Source: an uncultured Candidatus Saccharibacteria bacterium
GTDB lineage: Bacteria > Patescibacteriota > Saccharimonadia > Saccharimonadales > Saccharimonadaceae
Assembly: GCA_946804195.1 (NCBI GenBank)
Contig: CAMPEU010000008.1
Location: 1 to 39,616 of the forward strand
Reading direction: 5' to 3'
DNA length: 39,616 nucleotides
In this document: positions 23,453 through 29,919 of the stretch, piece after piece
Numbering within the stretch: the first letter of the stretch is position 1
Layout: each line of letters begins with the position of its first letter
Notes under the pieces: generated by a model
Told to the model about the DNA's origin: nothing
Seen by the model: the letters and a program-made list of their open reading frames with translations, nothing else
Database searches by the model: none
Made by a program: the position numbers and the translations under genes

Positions 23453-23616
23453 CATTGAAAGATTGATGATGGTGTGGGGGGCATTTCGGCACCGGCACCA
23501 CCCCGGGGGGACCAGGCGGGATCAACAGCGGGCCAATCATCCGCGTCCTGCGGATTGAGCAAGCGAGTTAACCACGACCATAAGGTCTGGCCAACCAGCT
23601 GTTTGACATGCGCCAT
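23452..23616 (-). CDS. Island small protein 1 (54 aa)
   Basis: MAHVKQLVGQTLWSWLTRLL, then NPQDADDWPAVDPAWSPRGG and a Pro/Ser-rich end. An amphipathic N-terminal helix is followed by a disordered tail rich in Pro, Asp and Trp. The start is fixed by a near-perfect GGAGGTG seven nt upstream; the frame is open far upstream but without signals. It follows the 113-residue gene by 61 nt and ends on a terminator. Not recognised. Confidence 0.55.
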   Translation of the reverse strand: MAHVKQLVGQTLWSWLTRLLNPQDADDWPAVDPAWSPRGGAGAEMPPTPSSIFQ

Positions 23617-23677
23617 GTGTTCACCTCCGTCGGTTTGCATCGTAGTGATCGGAGTTGTCTGCGAATCATTCACTCGA

Positions 23678-24019
23678 TTACTCGGGCATAACACCGTCCA
23701 TAAATCGATTGAAGTCCTCGGTGCCCGGATTGGGGCGTTGGTCAGACTTCGGATAGACATGAGTCCTTGGGGTGTCATCGGGCTCGATCAGATTACCCAT
23801 TTTGACACCAGCCGGAACCAGCACGTCTTCTTTCCAAACACTCGGTTCACCGTCGAACATCAGCGCGACTTCCGGCTGAGGCAGTTGCCACACCAGAGCG
23901 AACATCCGCGCCAGCACTGCATGAGCACGTTTTTCGTCCAACTGACGATCAGTAACTTCCTCCAGCGTGTCCAGCTGCGCTTCGATGACGGTGAGTGCGT
24001 GCGATTGTCGGCTAGTCAT
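23678..24019 (-). CDS. Island small protein 2 (113 aa)
   Basis: MTSRQSHALTVIEAQLDTLE is followed by an acidic/basic helical half (EEVTDRQLDEKRAHAVLARMFALVW), then VALMFDGEPSVWKEDVLVPAG and a polar C-terminal tail ending FMDGVMPE. No signal peptide or membrane helix. The start at 24019 is placed by GAAGGGA nine nt upstream; two earlier in-frame ATGs lack a site. Transcription is expected from 24122-24150 with a leader of about 95 nt. GC-rich codons contrast with the oxidase gene beside it. Function unknown. Confidence 0.6.
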   Translation of the reverse strand: MTSRQSHALTVIEAQLDTLEEVTDRQLDEKRAHAVLARMFALVWQLPQPEVALMFDGEPSVWKEDVLVPAGVKMGNLIEPDDTPRTHVYPKSDQRPNPGTEDFNRFMDGVMPE

Positions 24020-24121
24020 AGCCATTCCCTTCACTAGTTGTTCCACTCATTGAAAAGATCGGTGTCGCTGATCGGAACAAGTGGTTTATTGCTTGTTCGC
24101 CCGATGAGCGATACTAATACT

Positions 24122-24150
24122 ATTATAGCATATTTGTATGTATATTTCAA
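24122..24150 (-). promoter_or_regulatory. Island promoter P1
   Basis: Minus strand: TTGAAA, 17 nt ending ATGC, TATAAT. It is nearly the same as P2 at 24892-24920, including the spacer end. Confidence 0.75.
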
Positions 24151-24167
24151 TACCCTAGGCCGCAGCA

Positions 24168-24192
24168 ATAAAAAAACCACCGATGAGGTGGT
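24168..24192 (-). terminator. Terminator of the second island unit
   Basis: Minus strand: ACCACC, TCATC loop, GGTGGT, then seven T. It ends the transcript carrying the 52- and 101-residue genes. Confidence 0.8.
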
Positions 24193-24197
24193 GTAGC

Positions 24198-24215
24198 TAA
24201 CAAGTAGAAGCAGTA
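24198..24215. repeat. 18-bp inverted repeat, left arm
   Basis: TAACAAGTAGAAGCAGTA; its exact reverse complement is at 24811-24828. The arms enclose a GC-rich hairpin and two genes; promoter P2 lies outside them. Confidence 0.8.
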
Positions 24216-24222
24216 GGACTCA

Positions 24223-24257
24223 CGCCCCGCCGAGCGAATACTCAGCTCGACGGGGCG
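24223..24257 (-). repeat. Repeated GC-rich hairpin, copy 1
   Basis: Arms of 13 bp (CGCCCCGCCGAGC / GCTCGACGGGGCG, one C-A mismatch) around a 9-nt loop GAATACTCA. The enclosing 39 nt (24220-24258) match 24986-25024 at 38 positions. It follows the 52-residue gene. Confidence 0.8.
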
Positions 24258-24273
24258 GTCCCGAAAAAGGTAG

Positions 24274-24432
24274 TCAATCGATGGGCTGACCGGTCATCTG
24301 TTTTGCACGGATGGCCAGCTGACGACGTTCGGTCTCGTGACGACGCTCTTGGCGCCAATGACACAATCCCTGCCAGAGTACCCGAAATCCCTCGGGCACC
24401 TTGCGTGCATCGAAGTGATACGGCATGAACAT
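24274..24432 (-). CDS. Island small protein 3 (52 aa)
   Basis: MFMPYHFDARKVPEGFRVLW, then QGLCHWRQERRHETERRQLA and IRAKQMTGQPID. It has a Trp/His-containing first half and a long Arg/Gln-rich amphipathic helix. GAAGGAG lies six nt before the ATG. An alternative frame over the same bases is slightly longer but lacks a good start site. It lies 53 nt after the 101-residue gene and before the repeated hairpin. The charged helix could bind nucleic acid or a partner protein; not recognised. Confidence 0.55.
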   Translation of the reverse strand: MFMPYHFDARKVPEGFRVLWQGLCHWRQERRHETERRQLAIRAKQMTGQPID

Positions 24433-24485
24433 ATCGCACTCCTTCATCGTAAACTAGGGTCGTACATGGTTCCGATTAACTACTG

Positions 24486-24791
24486 CTAGTCCCGTACTAT
24501 GAAAAGCTTGGGCTTTTCATGTGATCGAGACGGTGCGCCGCCAGACATAACCTTTGGATTTGTCACAGCGTATATCCGCATTTCATTTTCCAGGATGGTC
24601 GCCTCGCGAAAGTCGAGCTCGGCAATCAATGCGCTACGATATTCACTTGCGTCTGCGATAGCAAAAAGGAACATTTCGCAAACATCGGTACCCGCATCCG
24701 CCAGTGATCTGACGTCTAACCCTGCGATTATATCGCACAGGCCTTCCACGTCCTTGCGGATGCTTGACGATTCCCTGCCACGATCAGTCAT
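24486..24791 (-). CDS. Island small protein 4 (101 aa)
   Basis: MTDRGRESSSIRKDVEGLCD is followed by a helical run (IIAGLDVRSLADAGTDVCEMFLFAIADASEYRSALIAELDFREA) and a C-terminal polar tail with HEKPKLFIVRD. No signal or membrane segment. GGAAGG lies eight nt before the ATG. The N-terminal IRKDVEGL..IIAGLD resembles IREDINAL..LIAGRLD of the 112-residue gene at 25039, so the two are possible paralogues. It is transcribed from P2, and one arm of the 18-bp inverted repeat lies in its leader. Function unknown. Confidence 0.6.
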   Translation of the reverse strand: MTDRGRESSSIRKDVEGLCDIIAGLDVRSLADAGTDVCEMFLFAIADASEYRSALIAELDFREATILENEMRIYAVTNPKVMSGGAPSRSHEKPKLFIVRD

Positions 24792-24810
24792 GAAGTGACC
24801 TTCCTCGATT

Positions 24811-24828
24811 TACTGCTTCTACTTGTTA
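24811..24828. repeat. 18-bp inverted repeat, right arm
   Basis: Perfect reverse complement of 24198-24215. It lies between promoter P2 and the ribosome site of the 101-residue gene. Confidence 0.8.
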
Positions 24829-24891
24829 ATGTTCTCAGCTGATTAGATAAAAGTAAAACTCATATATCTATCAGCTTGCGAATCCAATCAT

Positions 24892-24920
24892 ATTATAGCA
24901 TAATTGTCTATATAATTCAA
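24892..24920 (-). promoter_or_regulatory. Island promoter P2
   Basis: Minus strand: TTGAAT, a 17-nt spacer ending ATGC, TATAAT. It matches P1 in both boxes and in the AT-rich spacer. Leader of about 95 nt to the ATG at 24791, as for P1. Confidence 0.75.
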
Positions 24921-24936
24921 TAGTTACTATTCGGGA

Positions 24937-24964
24937 ATTAAAATACCACCCGTAACGGGTGGTA
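24937..24964 (-). terminator. Terminator of the third island unit
   Basis: Minus strand: TACCACCCG, TTA loop, CGGGTGGTA, then TTTTAATT. It sits between the GC-rich hairpin copy 2 and promoter P2. Confidence 0.7.
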
Positions 24965-24988
24965 AAGCAACGGGTGAAAGCAGGTTCA

Positions 24989-25023
24989 CGCCCCGTCGAG
25001 CGAATACTCAGCTCGACGGGGCG
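24989..25023 (-). repeat. Repeated GC-rich hairpin, copy 2
   Basis: Perfect 13-bp stem (CGCCCCGTCGAGC / GCTCGACGGGGCG) with the same 9-nt loop as copy 1. It begins 16 nt after the stop of the 112-residue gene. Confidence 0.8.
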
Positions 25024-25038
25024 GAGTCCAATCAGGTG

Positions 25039-25377
25039 CTAGGTTATCATTGCAACATATTGTCCAATCAGCTGAACCGGATCGATACGCAGCCGCTCCC
25101 AGCTACACCGATCCTCAGGTGACATTACTAGATAAGCATGGTGCAACGCTTTTCGAAGCTCGGCTGGATTACTGGACCCACCGGATAACTTCTTGACTAG
25201 GGCCAGCTGTCTGACGAAAGTCATGCAATCGGTAATCGCTTCTGCAGACCTTTCGAAATCATCTCGATCTCTATTGGTCATCCTCGTGACAATAGCAACC
25301 GCGTCCAATCGCCCAGCGATTAGGGCAAGAGCATTGATATCCTCACGAATGGCAGTCAACGAATTTTGCTCGTGCAT
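25039..25377 (-). CDS. Island small protein 5 (112 aa)
   Basis: MHEQNSLTAIREDINALALI, then AGRLDAVAIVTRMTNRDRDDF and a helical, charged remainder with SNPAELRKALHHAYLVMSPEDRC and RLRIDPVQLIGQYVAMIT. Soluble, without signal peptide. GGGG lies about ten nt before the ATG (AGGGGATGTTATT). The first 25 residues resemble those of the 101-residue protein. Its unit is promoter 25466-25494, gene, repeated hairpin, terminator. Function unknown. Confidence 0.6.
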   Translation of the reverse strand: MHEQNSLTAIREDINALALIAGRLDAVAIVTRMTNRDRDDFERSAEAITDCMTFVRQLALVKKLSGGSSNPAELRKALHHAYLVMSPEDRCSWERLRIDPVQLIGQYVAMIT

Positions 25378-25465
25378 AATAACATCCCCTTCGGGTCTTT
25401 CACTCGTTGTTAAGGGTCTCGACTGACGGTAATTGTGTAGTCTATCAGTTGACGAAACTCATAGC

Positions 25466-25494
25466 ATTTTACAATGATTCGCGCCGGCAGTCAA
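25466..25494 (-). promoter_or_regulatory. Island promoter P3
   Basis: Minus strand: TTGACT, 17-nt spacer, TAAAAT. Back to back with the rplA promoter; the two -35 boxes are seven bases apart. Confidence 0.65.
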
Positions 25495-25501
25495 TTTGAT
25501 G

Positions 25502-25530
25502 TAGACAAGCGACCCCTGTTTTGTTATAAT
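25502..25530 (+). promoter_or_regulatory. Promoter of rplA
   Basis: TAGACA, 17-nt spacer, TATAAT preceded by TGT (extended -10). Start near 25537, leaving a leader of about 60 nt. Confidence 0.75.
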
Positions 25531-25547
25531 AATCACATAAAATCAAT

Positions 25548-25590
25548 GCTGGGAGGCAGAAACCCTGCCGTATGTACCACAGAAAGGATT
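25548..25590 (+). promoter_or_regulatory. Probable L1-binding autoregulatory leader of rplA
   Basis: The leader reads CTGGGA, then GGCAG-AAACC-CTGCC (5-bp stem), then GTATGTACCACA just before the ribosome site AAAGGA. A GGGAG ... short stem ... ACCAC layout upstream of L1 genes is what I recall of L1 mRNA sites that mimic its 23S rRNA site. The match is from memory and by eye. Confidence 0.45.
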
Positions 25591-25597
25591 AACAATT

Positions 25598-26608
25598 ATG
25601 GCCAAAAAGGCTGAATTGCTAACAAAGGCAAAAGAACTCGGACTCGAAGTAACCGAGAAAAACACTATATCGGAAATCGAGATGGCTATCGATAATGCTC
25701 AGACTGCTCCGACTGACGAGCAAACAGAAGCAGTGACGGAGGAGCCAGCAAACGATAAACCGGCTGCAAAAGCGGGAAAACGTAGCGAAAAAGCGCAAAA
25801 AGAAGTATCCGAAAAATTAGAGAAGGAAGCTCGCAAAGATGCGGGTGATACAACTCCTCAATCCGACGAAGCAGAATCGCACGTCAAAAGAGGCGCTGCA
25901 CCAAAAATCCGTCCACGTTCTGAACGACGTGGTAAAAACTATCGTAAGGTTGCCGGGCAAGTTGAACACAGCAAAGTATATGCACTAAAAGACGCTCTCG
26001 ACCTCGCGGTAAAGACAAACCCAACCAAGTTTGACGCAAGCGTTGAAATACACGTCCGATTAGGCGTCGACCCACGACAAGCAGATCAAAACGTCCGTGC
26101 AACAGTCGCACTTCCACACGGTAGCGGAAAAACTGTGCGTATCGCCGTATTTGCACCAGAGGGTGATCACAATGCTGCTAAAAAAGCCGGTGCCGATATC
26201 GTAGGTGACGAGGAATTCCTAAAACAACTGGAAAAAGAAGATCTAAACTTCGACATCCTTGTTGCGACACCTCAATTCATGCCACGCCTTGGTAAATATG
26301 CACGTCTGCTTGGCCCTCGCGGTCTCATGCCAAACCCAAAGAGCGGAACTGTTGCAGCTGACGTTGCAAAAGCCGTTACTGAGGCAAAGGCTGGTCGCGT
26401 AGAATATCGTGTCGACAAGCAAGCCATTGTACACGTTGCCATCGGCAAGGTAAGCTTTGGTGCTGACAAGCTCCACGACAATGCAAGTGCATTCTTTGAA
26501 AGCCTTAAATCGCAAAAGCCTTCAGGCCTCAAAGTAAACTACGTTAAAACGACGAGTATCAGTACCACTATGGGTCCTGGTATTAAGGTTGACGCTGGAA
26601 TTAATTAA
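25598..26608 (+). CDS. rplA: 50S ribosomal protein uL1 with N-terminal extension
   Basis: 336 residues against about 230 for usual L1. Residues from about 105 are normal L1: [14 protein letters not shown], then [40 protein letters not shown] and the signature [15 protein letters not shown]. The first 105 residues are an addition: a small helical unit ([22 protein letters not shown]/HeH-like in feel) and a Lys/Glu/Ala-rich disordered linker. AAAGGA precedes the ATG. L1 binds 23S rRNA at the E-site stalk and often represses its own mRNA. Here it is monocistronic, followed by a strong terminator, and separated from rplK by 5 kb. Confidence 0.96.
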   Translation: MAKKAELLTKAKELGLEVTEKNTISEIEMAIDNAQTAPTDEQTEAVTEEPANDKPAAKAGKRSEKAQKEVSEKLEKEARKDAGDTTPQSDEAESHVKRGAAPKIRPRSERRGKNYRKVAGQVEHSKVYALKDALDLAVKTNPTKFDASVEIHVRLGVDPRQADQNVRATVALPHGSGKTVRIAVFAPEGDHNAAKKAGADIVGDEEFLKQLEKEDLNFDILVATPQFMPRLGKYARLLGPRGLMPNPKSGTVAADVAKAVTEAKAGRVEYRVDKQAIVHVAIGKVSFGADKLHDNASAFFESLKSQKPSGLKVNYVKTTSISTTMGPGIKVDAGIN

Positions 26609-26626
26609 ATAAAGTCCAGTACCAAC

Positions 26627-26653
26627 AAAAAAGCCCCATATCGGGGCTTTTTT
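26627..26653 (+). terminator. Terminator of rplA
   Basis: AAAAAAGCCCC, ATATC loop, GGGGCTTTTTT: an 11-bp stem with a T-run, 19 nt after the stop. It may also work on the other strand. Confidence 0.9.
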
Positions 26654-26774
26654 GTTATCTAGCAAGAAAAACAAAACCTTGTTTGATTACCAAATGGGAA
26701 AAATCGTTGTAACAACTACGCTCCCATTCGCTGTCGCACTGTGTAATACTATCAACAGAACAGGGAGTATGGGT

Positions 26775-27695
26775 ATGAAGCAATATTTGAGCTTATTGCG
26801 TGACATAAAAACAAACGGAGAAGTAAAAGGTGATCGTACGGGTACTGGCACGAAAAGTGTTTTTGGTCGTCAGGTACGATTTAATCTGAGCGAGGGCTTT
26901 CCTGCCGTAACAACAAAGAAGTTATATTTCAACAGTGTTGTCCATGAACTGCTATGGTTTTTGCAAGGTACCGGCAATATTGAATACTTGGCGCAAAACA
27001 AGGTTCATATTTGGGATGAATGGCCATACAAGGCATATCTACAAAAAAACAAAAAAGATATCCCGCCCACCGATAGCCAAGAGTGGAAGGATGGGCTAAA
27101 GGAATTTATTCAACACGTTGCAACCGATCATGTATTTGCAAAAAAATGGGGTGACCTTGGCCCCGTTTATGGAGTTCAATGGCGAAAATGGCCGGACGGC
27201 AAGGGTGGAACAATTGATCAAATTGCAAATGCCATCGATGCAATACAAAACAATCCCGATAGTCGTCGGAATATCGTCAGTGCGTGGAACGTTGCCGAAA
27301 TTGATGATATCGTCACCATCGGTGGCCTGCCACCATGCCACTCTTTATTTCAATTTAACGTCGTCAATGATCGGCTAGACCTACACCTCTATCAGCGAAG
27401 TGCCGATACCTTTTTGGGCGTGCCATTTAATATTGCGTCGTACTCGCTTCTACTATCAATGGTAGCGCATGTAACCGACAAGAGACCGGGTGAATTTATT
27501 CATACACTCGCCGACACACATCTGTACTTAAACCATATGGATCAAGTAGATGAACAGTTGTCACGCAAACCCAAAAAACTGCCAAAACTATGGCTAAATC
27601 CCGATGTCACAACGATAGATAGATTCAGTTTCGATGACATCAAACTAGAGGGATACGACCCGTATCCACCAATCAAAGCACCGATTGCAGTTTAG
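26775..27695 (+). CDS. thyA: Thymidylate synthase
   Basis: 306 residues. Family landmarks: [20 protein letters not shown] near the N-terminus, [39 protein letters not shown], the catalytic [10 protein letters not shown] (Cys at about 188), [17 protein letters not shown] and [10 protein letters not shown]. It has the roughly 50-residue insert ([15 protein letters not shown]...) known from longer ThyA forms such as that of Lactobacillus. It methylates dUMP to dTMP with methylene-tetrahydrofolate. AGGGAG lies eight nt before this ATG; an ATG two codons earlier is too close to that site, and one further upstream lies within the rplA terminator. With dfrA, the dcd-like gene and tmk it forms a dTMP cluster. 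The 3' end overlaps the convergent gene by 23 bases. Confidence 0.96.
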   Translation: MKQYLSLLRDIKTNGEVKGDRTGTGTKSVFGRQVRFNLSEGFPAVTTKKLYFNSVVHELLWFLQGTGNIEYLAQNKVHIWDEWPYKAYLQKNKKDIPPTDSQEWKDGLKEFIQHVATDHVFAKKWGDLGPVYGVQWRKWPDGKGGTIDQIANAIDAIQNNPDSRRNIVSAWNVAEIDDIVTIGGLPPCHSLFQFNVVNDRLDLHLYQRSADTFLGVPFNIASYSLLLSMVAHVTDKRPGEFIHTLADTHLYLNHMDQVDEQLSRKPKKLPKLWLNPDVTTIDRFSFDDIKLEGYDPYPPIKAPIAV

Positions 27696-28104
27696 CAAGC
27701 TGCGATCGTACCAGGGCCACTATTTTCGATTTACTAGCCTTATTATGATCGGTGCTTGGCTTCGACTCAGTCTTTGTGGCTACCTTTGTTGTATTTGTAG
27801 AAGCCTGGGTATCTAAATTGTGGCTTGCCGAATCAGCGACGGTAGATTCTGATGTTTGATTATTATTTTCCGACGAGCCAAGGCTTGCTTCACTTTGAGT
27901 CTCGGCCGTACGATTACTCGCCGAAGGTGTCTTTGTGTCTGGTTCATTGATTGCCACCGTATAATTATCCCATCCGTTAGGTATTCCGGGGCGCTGTGCC
28001 TGCATACCGGATACGGCATGCATCATCAGGGTGGTGATGACAAATACCCCACAAAACGCATACAAACCATCGACTACGAATTCATTCTTTCGGATCTTTT
28101 GCAT
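27673..28104 (-). CDS. Single-pass membrane protein with Ser/Thr-rich tail
   Basis: 143 residues from the ATG at 28104: [20 protein letters not shown] starts a membrane helix (to about residue 35), followed by about 100 low-complexity residues rich in Ser, Thr, Asn, Glu and Lys, ending [27 protein letters not shown] directly precedes this ATG. A GTG at 28185 in the same frame also has AGGAGG before it and overlaps the dfrA stop (GTGA), so a 170-residue coupled form is possible. It is probably anchored with its tail outside or in the cytoplasm as a linker. Its last 23 bases overlap thyA on the other strand. No family recognised. Confidence 0.6.
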   Translation of the reverse strand: MQKIRKNEFVVDGLYAFCGVFVITTLMMHAVSGMQAQRPGIPNGWDNYTVAINEPDTKTPSASNRTAETQSEASLGSSENNNQTSESTVADSASHNLDTQASTNTTKVATKTESKPSTDHNKASKSKIVALVRSQLAKLQSVL

Positions 28105-28181
28105 ACCACCTCCTGTAGCAATATTACCGTGTATCATACCTACATGATAACCATGCTTCCTTAAAATACGGTTAAGAAAAC

Positions 28182-28676
28182 TCACATTGCCTCCTGGCGA
28201 CGGTAAATTACAAAATCAAATGCAAATGCATTTTCATCATTAGCATCATGATGTTCGCGCGATACTTCGTGCCATTCATCACCAAGTTCCGGAAAAAATG
28301 CATCAGCACTTTCAATGATAGTATCAATTTCAGTCGCCAATACTTCATCAATAGTATCTAATGCTAGCGCGTAAATCTGACCACCCCCAAAAATAATCGC
28401 ATCACGTCCGGCTTCAACGACTGCATAGGCATCATCTAAGCCTCGAACGACGTGCACATCATCAATATCAATATCATGACTGGTAATCACGATATTCTGT
28501 CGATCAGGTAATGCTCGTCCGATCGATTCAAAGGTCTTACGCCCCATGATAATCGCCTGGTTCTTTGTTAGATCACGAACATGCAACATATCATCCTTCA
28601 TGCGACCCATCCACGGCAATGTATTATTAGCGCCAATAGCGCGATTTCGATCATATGCGACGATAGCTTTTTTCAT
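28182..28676 (-). CDS. dfrA: Dihydrofolate reductase
   Basis: 164 residues, normal DHFR length. Motifs: KKAIVAYDRNRAIGANNTLPW at the N-terminus (NADPH and substrate region; Trp of the flexible loop), MGRKTFESIGRALPDRQNIV, then DAIIFGGGQIYALAL and DAFFPELGDEWHEV with FVIYRR at the end. It regenerates tetrahydrofolate from the dihydrofolate made by ThyA, which explains the pairing. The start at 28676 is preferred because TATATA ends six nt upstream, within the extra codons of the next upstream start at 28697. The gene may continue into the membrane-protein gene by GTGA overlap. Confidence 0.95.
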   Translation of the reverse strand: MKKAIVAYDRNRAIGANNTLPWMGRMKDDMLHVRDLTKNQAIIMGRKTFESIGRALPDRQNIVITSHDIDIDDVHVVRGLDDAYAVVEAGRDAIIFGGGQIYALALDTIDEVLATEIDTIIESADAFFPELGDEWHEVSREHHDANDENAFAFDFVIYRRQEAM

Positions 28677-28682
28677 ATACTG

Positions 28683-28688
28683 TATATA
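28683..28688 (-). promoter_or_regulatory. -10 box of dfrA
   Basis: Minus strand: TATATA, CAGTAT, ATG; the six-nt gap implies a leaderless transcript. It is divergent from the dcd promoter (TACAAT at 28713-28718). Confidence 0.45.
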
Positions 28689-28761
28689 TCTTATCATTAG
28701 GTAGATTCATGGTACAATTAGGCTAATACAAAAGTGAGGAACAGCGACTGCCGAATTTGCC

Positions 28762-29481
28762 ATGAGCGTCTATAGTAATGTCGAAATAAAAGCTGCAATG
28801 AACAATGGAACCATCGTTTGCGTTCCGTTCAATGAAGATAATGTCTCTGAAGCCAGCATGGACTTTACCCTGGGCTATTATTTTTATAAACAAGAATACT
28901 CTGACGCATCAAAAATCTATAACCCATTCGAAAAGGAAAGCGTTGATCGCTATTTTAACGGTCCTCTCGAAGCGGAGCCCCACGCCCAGTGGTGTAAAAA
29001 GAACGGCTACGCTCTGTTTGAAAATATCCCGCGCAATCATCCTATTATCGTTTTGCGACCAGGCGAACGCATCCTGGCGCATACGCACGAATTCGTCGGT
29101 ATTCGTCCACACGGAGGCGCCTGTGAGGTTAAATCTCGAAGTAGCTGGGGCAGAAATGGCGTTGCCGTTTGCTTTGACGCTGGTTGGATTGATCCGGGCT
29201 ACATCAATCGAATTACTCTGGAAATCTACAACCTTAATCGACATGAATCTGTCGTACTGCCCGTTGGTGAAAGAATAGGCCAATTGATATTTCATAAATC
29301 AGGCGTTGTCGAAGGTGACTACGGAAACGGTAGGGGTGGAATGAGCGGTAAATACCAGCATACCAGTAACTTAGACGAACTCATCGCAACATGGAATCCA
29401 GAACAAATGCTTCCACGCTCATACAAAGACAAACGTAAGACACCAACAGTCATCAAGGGACTTCCAAAAGGAATCAAATAA
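28762..29481 (+). CDS. dcd: dCTP deaminase/dUTPase-family protein
   Basis: 239 residues. Core motifs of the trimeric dCTP deaminase/dUTPase fold: ASMDFTLGYYFY, RPGERILAHTHEFVGI, EVKSRSSWGRNGVAVCFDAG (the catalytic S/R/G region), GWIDPGYINRITLEIYN (with the catalytic Glu of deaminases) and LPVGERIGQLIF. Product: dUMP or dUTP from dCTP, feeding ThyA. It is longer than E. coli Dcd (193), with an insert near residues 35-75 and a C-terminal tail. GAGGAA is about 19 nt upstream, so the ribosome site is poor; a TGG-TACAAT promoter (28713-28718) gives a leader of about 37 nt. The stop overlaps the next ATG (TAATG). The exact activity, deaminase or bifunctional, is not decidable by eye. Confidence 0.88.
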   Translation: MSVYSNVEIKAAMNNGTIVCVPFNEDNVSEASMDFTLGYYFYKQEYSDASKIYNPFEKESVDRYFNGPLEAEPHAQWCKKNGYALFENIPRNHPIIVLRPGERILAHTHEFVGIRPHGGACEVKSRSSWGRNGVAVCFDAGWIDPGYINRITLEIYNLNRHESVVLPVGERIGQLIFHKSGVVEGDYGNGRGGMSGKYQHTSNLDELIATWNPEQMLPRSYKDKRKTPTVIKGLPKGIK

Positions 29482-29918
29482 TGATTAGTGGACCGTCATG
29501 TCGCAGCATGGAAATGCAGGAGGTCTATGACCGACACATGAATACAAGAGGTGATGCATGCGATTTTTGCAATATCGACAAACAAACCGTTCTTTCGCAA
29601 AAAGCATTATTTTGGGTAATTAATAATTTGTTTCCATACGCATTATGGGACGACATCCCTGTCGCAGACCACCTACTGATGGTACCCAAGCAACACATTG
29701 AAGCAATTGGTGAATTTAATGATGATGAACGAAAGGAATTCTTTGAATTAGTAGATGAATACGAACAAGACGGTTACTCGATCTACGCGCGCGCGCCTAG
29801 AAATCAAGCAAAGTCAGTCATTCATCAGCACACTCACCTCATCAAAATCGACGAAACAAAACCTCCAATTAATCACAAACTTTATGTACGCACACCACAC
29901 GTAATGATATGGGAATAA
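29481..29918 (+). CDS. HIT-family nucleotide-binding protein
   Basis: 145 residues. A histidine triad is visible in SVIHQHTHLIK (HxHxH), after VADHLLMVPKQHIEAIGEFN, the conserved HIT approach region. CDFCNID near residue 30 is where zinc-binding Cys often occur in HIT proteins. HIT enzymes hydrolyse or transfer nucleoside phosphates; the placement between dcd and tmk suggests a role in nucleotide handling. The start overlaps the dcd stop by one base, and tmk begins one base after its stop, so the three genes form an operon. A later Met (MNTRGD) could also be the start. Confidence 0.85.
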   Translation: MISGPSCRSMEMQEVYDRHMNTRGDACDFCNIDKQTVLSQKALFWVINNLFPYALWDDIPVADHLLMVPKQHIEAIGEFNDDERKEFFELVDEYEQDGYSIYARAPRNQAKSVIHQHTHLIKIDETKPPINHKLYVRTPHVMIWE

Positions 29919-29919
29919 A

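Noticed and set aside
23474-24037. 187-codon plus-strand frame opposite the island genes
   Set aside because: No ribosome site or promoter on that strand; the minus-strand frames have strong ribosome sites, a consensus promoter and a terminator. It is probably open because the region is GC-rich.
24242-24439. 65-codon minus-strand frame overlapping the 52-residue gene
   Set aside because: It runs into the GC-rich hairpin and has its start next to the ribosome site of the 52-residue frame; the 52-residue frame has the better spacing and a plausible composition.
24499-24798. 99-codon plus-strand frame opposite the 101-residue gene
   Set aside because: No ribosome site before its ATG, while the minus-strand gene has GGAAGG, promoter P2 and a terminator. 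Not fully excluded.
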